Of a DNA stretch of 61,939 bases, positions 58,285 through 61,939 are shown one piece after another; within the stretch, counting starts at the first letter, position 1, and each line of letters begins with the position of its first letter. Below the pieces are notes generated by a model. That model ran no database searches, was not told the DNA's origin, and saw nothing but the letters and a program-made list of their open reading frames with translations. The stretch lies in the NCBI GenBank assembly GCA_946186505.1, contig CAMHNI010000015.1:1-61939 (forward strand), read 5' to 3'. The stretch comes from an uncultured Prevotellaceae bacterium. Its GTDB lineage: Bacteria; Bacteroidota; Bacteroidia; Bacteroidales; Bacteroidaceae. Position numbers and translations under genes: made by a program.

Positions 58285-58914
58285 TTATTCTACTACTATC
58301 TTGTCCGACTTCAGTTCCACGGTGATGCTCTCGAAGAGGTTGAGACGATGCAGCACGACGTCGAGCGTCTCGTCCTGTTTCCATACGAAATAGAAACGGA
58401 ACTGGCGGGCATCGACATTCTGGAAATCCACCTCCTTATTATAATATGATGCAATCTGCGGCAGCATCTTATCCAATGCGACATTGTCGAAAACAATGGG
58501 CTTCGCGTTGGCGGTCGTGTCCGTCTTGACGGTATCTGCTGGCAATGCCGGGGATGGTTGGGACGGATTTGATATTCGCACCTCCTGAGTCGGGGACTTT
58601 ACATCTTCTCCAACGAAATGACGCACAATATGGATGGCGGCGAAGGCCACTCCGGCCGTAAAGAGGATGCCGATGATGCTTGCTGCCACCTTGTAAGGGA
58701 CAATTCCCATCAGTTTCTTGATGGTGGCAGTGCGTGGTTCGTCTTTTTCAAGGGCTTCTAATTCTTCAGCGTGTTCTGCTGCGAACTTCTCCCATTCCTC
58801 GTCCACGGGGACGGATTCCTTTTCGACTTCGCGCTTCACAAAGGCTTGCTTCGTCAGCGCGAGCAGTTCCTGGTTCTCTGCTACCAACTGGTCAATTTTG
58901 TCTTGCTTTTCCAT
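58285..58914 (-). CDS. DUF4974 anti-sigma-factor-like protein
   Basis: 209 residues. A cytoplasmic N-terminus (about 1-70), one transmembrane helix (about 75-96, AASIIGILFTAGVAFAAIHI), a short Pro/Thr-rich periplasmic linker and a C-terminal DUF4974 domain (IVFDNVALDKMLPQIASYYN; FYFVWKQDETLDVVLHRLNL). The central FecR domain found in most Bacteroidetes anti-sigma factors is missing, so it is a short variant. The DUF4974 end probably meets the STN domain of the receptor. Gaps are 5 bp to the sigma gene and 3 bp to the receptor gene. Confidence 0.82.
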   Translation of the reverse strand: MEKQDKIDQLVAENQELLALTKQAFVKREVEKESVPVDEEWEKFAAEHAEELEALEKDEPRTATIKKLMGIVPYKVAASIIGILFTAGVAFAAIHIVRHFVGEDVKSPTQEVRISNPSQPSPALPADTVKTDTTANAKPIVFDNVALDKMLPQIASYYNKEVDFQNVDARQFRFYFVWKQDETLDVVLHRLNLFESITVELKSDKIVVE

Positions 58915-58919
58915 AACGT

Positions 58920-59420
58920 TTATCGTTTTGCTGTTTCTTTCTGAAAATACTCCTTGATTCGCTGTACTGACTGTGACAGATGGTTGTAGACCGTCACTTT
59001 GCTCACACCCGCGGCCTGTGCCACTTCCTCGTAACTCATCTCGCTGAGAAACCGCAGTCGGAAGATCTGCTGGCTGAGCGGTGGCAGTTCCGCCTCGATG
59101 AATTGCATCAGCCGTTCCAGACGGTCATCGTCATTCATCGAAACGATCTGGCTTTGCATCGACTCCTGCAAGAAGTGCTTTTCCACCCGTTCCTGCATCG
59201 ACTTGCGGTTGAGCACGTCGCGACAGCGGTTGCGCACGGCAGTCATCAGGTAGCCTTCCATCCTATCCTTCTGTGGCCTGTCACCATCCCGTAACAGTCG
59301 GGCGAAGATATCGCTCACCACGTCCTTGCTTTCGTCTGCATCATAGAGCATCGTCCTTGCCAGACGGTACATCCTGGCATAATGCTGACGGTATATGTCT
59401 TCAAATTCTTTTTTCGTCAT
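58920..59420 (-). CDS. ECF-type RNA polymerase sigma-70 factor
   Basis: 166 residues from ATG 59,420 (another ATG at 59,429 is possible). Sigma region 2 (DIYRQHYARMYRLARTMLYD; VVSDIFARLLRDG) and region 4 (LPPLSQQIFRLRFLSEMSYE; AQAAGVSKVTVYNHLSQSVQ) are clear, with no region 3, as in all ECF factors. It should direct transcription of the downstream receptor and lipoprotein genes in response to an outside signal. The promoter -7 box at 59,533-59,540 is an ordinary TAACTTTG, so basal expression comes from the housekeeping sigma. Confidence 0.92.
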   Translation of the reverse strand: MTKKEFEDIYRQHYARMYRLARTMLYDADESKDVVSDIFARLLRDGDRPQKDRMEGYLMTAVRNRCRDVLNRKSMQERVEKHFLQESMQSQIVSMNDDDRLERLMQFIEAELPPLSQQIFRLRFLSEMSYEEVAQAAGVSKVTVYNHLSQSVQRIKEYFQKETAKR

Positions 59421-59532
59421 AATTATCATTCATACACAACAAGGACGATTCAGCGAACCGAAAAACTAAGCAAAACGATATTTTTTTTCAAATTTCCTTC
59501 ATCTTTTCCTGTTTATGAAATAATTTTTGGTG

Positions 59533-59540
59533 CAAAGTTA
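59533..59540 (-). promoter_or_regulatory. Promoter -7 box of the ECF sigma operon
   Basis: The minus strand reads TAACTTTG, 112 bp upstream of the sigma factor start. Confidence 0.6.
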
Positions 59541-59582
59541 GTGAAAAATTTCCATATAGAGCTTTGTGAATACGTTTCGTTA

Positions 59583-61939
59583 CTATATCTTGATTTGCAT
59601 TTTGATGATAATATTTCTTGGTCGTATGTTGAAAGAATACAAAGATTCTGAGAGGGAGCCGAAGGAGGTGTAGCGATAGTCTGTTTCGTCAAGGAGATTG
59701 GTGGCGGCAAGAGCGAGGTCAATGCGTTTGGAAAGGAGCCAGCGGACAGAAGCATCGAGGAAAATGATGCTGGCGGTCTGGTCGTTGGAGAAGCGCGTGT
59801 AGTAATGCTCTGCGCCGAAAGCAATATGCCACTGGTCAGTAGGCAGGAGTGTAACGGAGAGGTTTTGGCGCAGTGCACTGTGGATGGCCTTTACTGCATC
59901 GACCTTGTATTGGTTGTTAGTGTAAGTCAGTCGATAGTCAGAGGAGAGCCAGCGCGTGAATTTGCCAGAGAATTTGGGCGCAAGGGTGATGAAGGTGGAG
60001 GTGTAAGGCTGTTCCACGTTCTGCCGCATCATCCTGGCGCTGGAGTGCCCAAAAGACGCATCAATGCCTACGGTGATTTTGGCTGACCAAAGACCTTTGC
60101 TGATGCCGCCATTGAGTTGGGTGATGGAGAAATTGTTCCCACAAGTGACAAAAGCAGTAAGAACATGATCGCCGGTGAACAGCTGGTTTCGCGTCAGGGG
60201 CTGATAGTCCAGTTCATATTTGATAGAAAGATTGCCAAAGAGCGAGGTGATGGGGTTTCGATAACGCAGTCTGACGGAAGCCAAACGTTGCTGCATGCTT
60301 TCTGCGGATGGTGTCTGAAAGGTTAGGTTTCGGAAGTCAGACATAATGACGGTTTGCGTATAACTGCTTGGCGCGACTGGCTGGAGACTGTAATTGAGAT
60401 AAGCAGAGAGCTCGGTCTTGGCCGTGAGTTGGTGGCGAACATAGACCATTGGCGAGATGGACATAAAGTGTTTTTCCGTAGAGGTATCGGCCAGTCGGTC
60501 TGCTATATGATAATAATAGTAGCCAATGGGCAGTGAAAACGTCAGCCACCAGCGACGATGCTGATAACGGGCTTCGGGCGAGGCGTAAGTTTTGAGGACG
60601 GTGAAGTTTCGATGGCCATCTAAAGGATAGTCGGGCAGCATGAGACCACTGAGACTGCTTTGGAAACGGTGCAGATTGAGGTCGATGCCGCCACGGGCGT
60701 AGAACGACCAACGACGGAGTAGCCAGCCATAACGGGCTTCAGTAACAGAGCGGAAGTCGTCAGTAGTGAGGTCTTGCAGAATGTTATCGGCAGTAAGCGA
60801 ATGGGGTCGATGGGCATAGCGGTTGTGCGACGAGATGGTCAGTAGGTGGCTGTCGATTCGGCGAACCAGTTGCAAATCGTTGGTGATGTCAAAGGATGGG
60901 AGGTCGGACTGTTGCTGTAGTGTTTGCGTACCGCTGACGGCAGACGTAGCACGATTCCACAGGGCATCCACGCTGAGATTATCCTTCAGATAGTTATTAC
61001 GTCGATTCAGTTGCAGTGACCATTCGCCGTTTAGTTGGTGTTCGTGGCTGCGCATAGTGTTCTGCTCTAAGAACGAGGGTATGTTCTTGTCGAAATAGCG
61101 AGTGGTGCAGGAATTGGTGAAGTCCAAGCGGTCAGCTTGATAGGTGGCATTCAGTTTGACATCAAGACCGTCGGCTACATGGCGGGCATTGCTCGACTGT
61201 GCCAGGAACGAAAGATTGTCACGGGTGCGCAGTTCGTCAAGCGGTGCCGTGGTGGTGCCGATAGCAATATACTCAGGCCACGGGTTGTCATTATAGCCAC
61301 TGATGAGGAGTGTGTTGTCAGTATGCCTCTGGCTCTGGCTGCTGGGGTTCCATCCCGTGTCGTTCAGTCGCAACGTTTCCATGTTCTGCCATTTCTTGGC
61401 AATGCGCATGGCAAACAGGGATGCGTCATAGAGCAGAGGCTCGGCACCCATGCCGCCATTCAGGATGCCAATCCAGCGGGCGCGGGCGGCTTCTTTCAGT
61501 TTGATGTTCAGTCCGGCTTGCTGTGAGAACTCCAGTCCTTCAAGCACCTTCACGGGCTGGTGGTTCTCCATAATCTCCACGCTGGACACGTCGTCAGGGG
61601 AAATGTTATTGGTGGCCACGCCGTAGCGGTCGTTCACAAAGTCTGAGCCGTCGATATAGAACTTGTTGATTGGCTCGCCGTTGTATTTGATGCTTCCGTT
61701 CTCTGCCACCTCCACACCTGGCAAGCGACGTAGAACGTCGGCCATGTTGCGGTCTTGTTTTTGCGCCCACTTGCTCATGGAATAGACCAGTGTGTCACTT
61801 TTCTGGATAATGTCGGGAGCCTTGATGATAACGTCTTTCAGTTGTGTGGCCTCCGGCTTCATCTTGATGTGCATCGGACTTTCTGTAACATCTACCACGA
61901 TACTACGATAGCCCATTGACTGCACACGGATTTGTCGTG
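59583..61939 (-). CDS. Outer-membrane TonB-dependent receptor-like barrel, 5' end outside the window
   Basis: At least 785 residues; the frame is open to the right edge, so the N-terminus (signal peptide and most of the carboxypeptidase-like domain, of which RVQSMGYRSIVVDV is the last strand) is missing. A plug domain follows (MADVLRRLPGVEVAENGSI; INKFYIDGSDF; VSSVEIMENHQP) and a long barrel with many aromatic strands. It resembles the OMP_b-brl_3 family of receptors without an evident SusD partner. It is the same general type as the receptor at 55,711-58,281 but diverged, and runs in the same direction, ending 163 bp before the sigma factor start. Confidence 0.82.
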   Translation of the reverse strand, partial: RQIRVQSMGYRSIVVDVTESPMHIKMKPEATQLKDVIIKAPDIIQKSDTLVYSMSKWAQKQDRNMADVLRRLPGVEVAENGSIKYNGEPINKFYIDGSDFVNDRYGVATNNISPDDVSSVEIMENHQPVKVLEGLEFSQQAGLNIKLKEAARARWIGILNGGMGAEPLLYDASLFAMRIAKKWQNMETLRLNDTGWNPSSQSQRHTDNTLLISGYNDNPWPEYIAIGTTTAPLDELRTRDNLSFLAQSSNARHVADGLDVKLNATYQADRLDFTNSCTTRYFDKNIPSFLEQNTMRSHEHQLNGEWSLQLNRRNNYLKDNLSVDALWNRATSAVSGTQTLQQQSDLPSFDITNDLQLVRRIDSHLLTISSHNRYAHRPHSLTADNILQDLTTDDFRSVTEARYGWLLRRWSFYARGGIDLNLHRFQSSLSGLMLPDYPLDGHRNFTVLKTYASPEARYQHRRWWLTFSLPIGYYYYHIADRLADTSTEKHFMSISPMVYVRHQLTAKTELSAYLNYSLQPVAPSSYTQTVIMSDFRNLTFQTPSAESMQQRLASVRLRYRNPITSLFGNLSIKYELDYQPLTRNQLFTGDHVLTAFVTCGNNFSITQLNGGISKGLWSAKITVGIDASFGHSSARMMRQNVEQPYTSTFITLAPKFSGKFTRWLSSDYRLTYTNNQYKVDAVKAIHSALRQNLSVTLLPTDQWHIAFGAEHYYTRFSNDQTASIIFLDASVRWLLSKRIDLALAATNLLDETDYRYTSFGSLSESLYSFNIRPRNIIIKMQIKI

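Overview
The window is a chromosomal segment from a Bacteroidales bacterium, most likely Prevotella or a close relative. Three things point there. The protein families are typical of the group (DUF3108, GH3, DUF3853, BspA-type leucine-rich repeats, STN-containing TonB-dependent receptors, an ECF sigma factor with a DUF4974 partner). Nearly every promoter carries the Bacteroidetes -7 box TAnnTTTG, and Shine-Dalgarno sequences are essentially absent. Two secreted proteins also share a Prevotella-style C-terminal tail.

Left chromosomal part (1-25,050). In order: a sirtuin; three tandem FKBP-type prolyl isomerases followed by upp; a leftward block of TPR lipoprotein, cysteine-less TlpA-like protein and phosphate butyryltransferase-like enzyme; tRNA-Leu(TAA); a SpoU-type RNA methyltransferase; a GH3 / Ig-like lipoprotein / DUF3108 cluster; an aldo/keto reductase; a bile-acid:sodium symporter family protein; tRNA-Pro(CGG); a pectinesterase; two leftward secreted proteins; a large secreted repeat protein with a 53-residue downstream peptide; and gyrB.

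Mobile part (about 25,054-46,720). The 3' half of a tRNA-Met(CAT) gene with its terminator lies at 25,001-25,096, and a second tRNA-Met 3' half with its own terminator lies at 41,571-41,658. An identical 18-bp core (25,079-25,096 and 41,641-41,658) brackets a 16.56-kb integrative mobilizable element. It holds a tyrosine integrase, an AlbA_2/ATPase-type regulator, an excisionase-like HTH protein, replication or regulator-type proteins, a MobV relaxase with a hairpin cluster (likely oriT) upstream, and an extraordinary 122-nt imperfect hairpin with TAGCGT in its apical loop. The cargo is a five-gene envelope operon (trypsin-like lipoprotein protease, two zinc-ribbon membrane proteins, a lipoprotein, a leucine-rich-repeat protein) and a compact XRE regulator / PD-(D/E)XK-like nuclease / AAA+ ATPase module at the right end. 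Directly after the second tRNA remnant comes a second integrase, an unrecognised 405-residue protein, a HigBA-like toxin-antitoxin pair, a DUF3853 protein and a small membrane protein. This suggests a second element inserted in tandem at the same target; its right end and the tRNA 5' half are not in the window.

Right chromosomal part (46,800-61,939). All genes run leftward: an ECF sigma factor, a DUF4974 protein and an STN-type TonB-dependent receptor, followed by lipoproteins, outer-membrane barrels, an esterase, a membrane-anchored MutS-like ATPase, an S41-like peptidase and a frameshifted lipocalin-like lipoprotein. A second outer-membrane receptor runs off the right edge.

The two best candidates for undescribed biology are the nuclease/AAA+ module (39.2-41.4 kb) and the structured hairpin plus protease/zinc-ribbon operon (34.5-39.1 kb), both cargo of the tRNA-Met element. 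All functional statements come from reading motifs by eye; no database search was possible.
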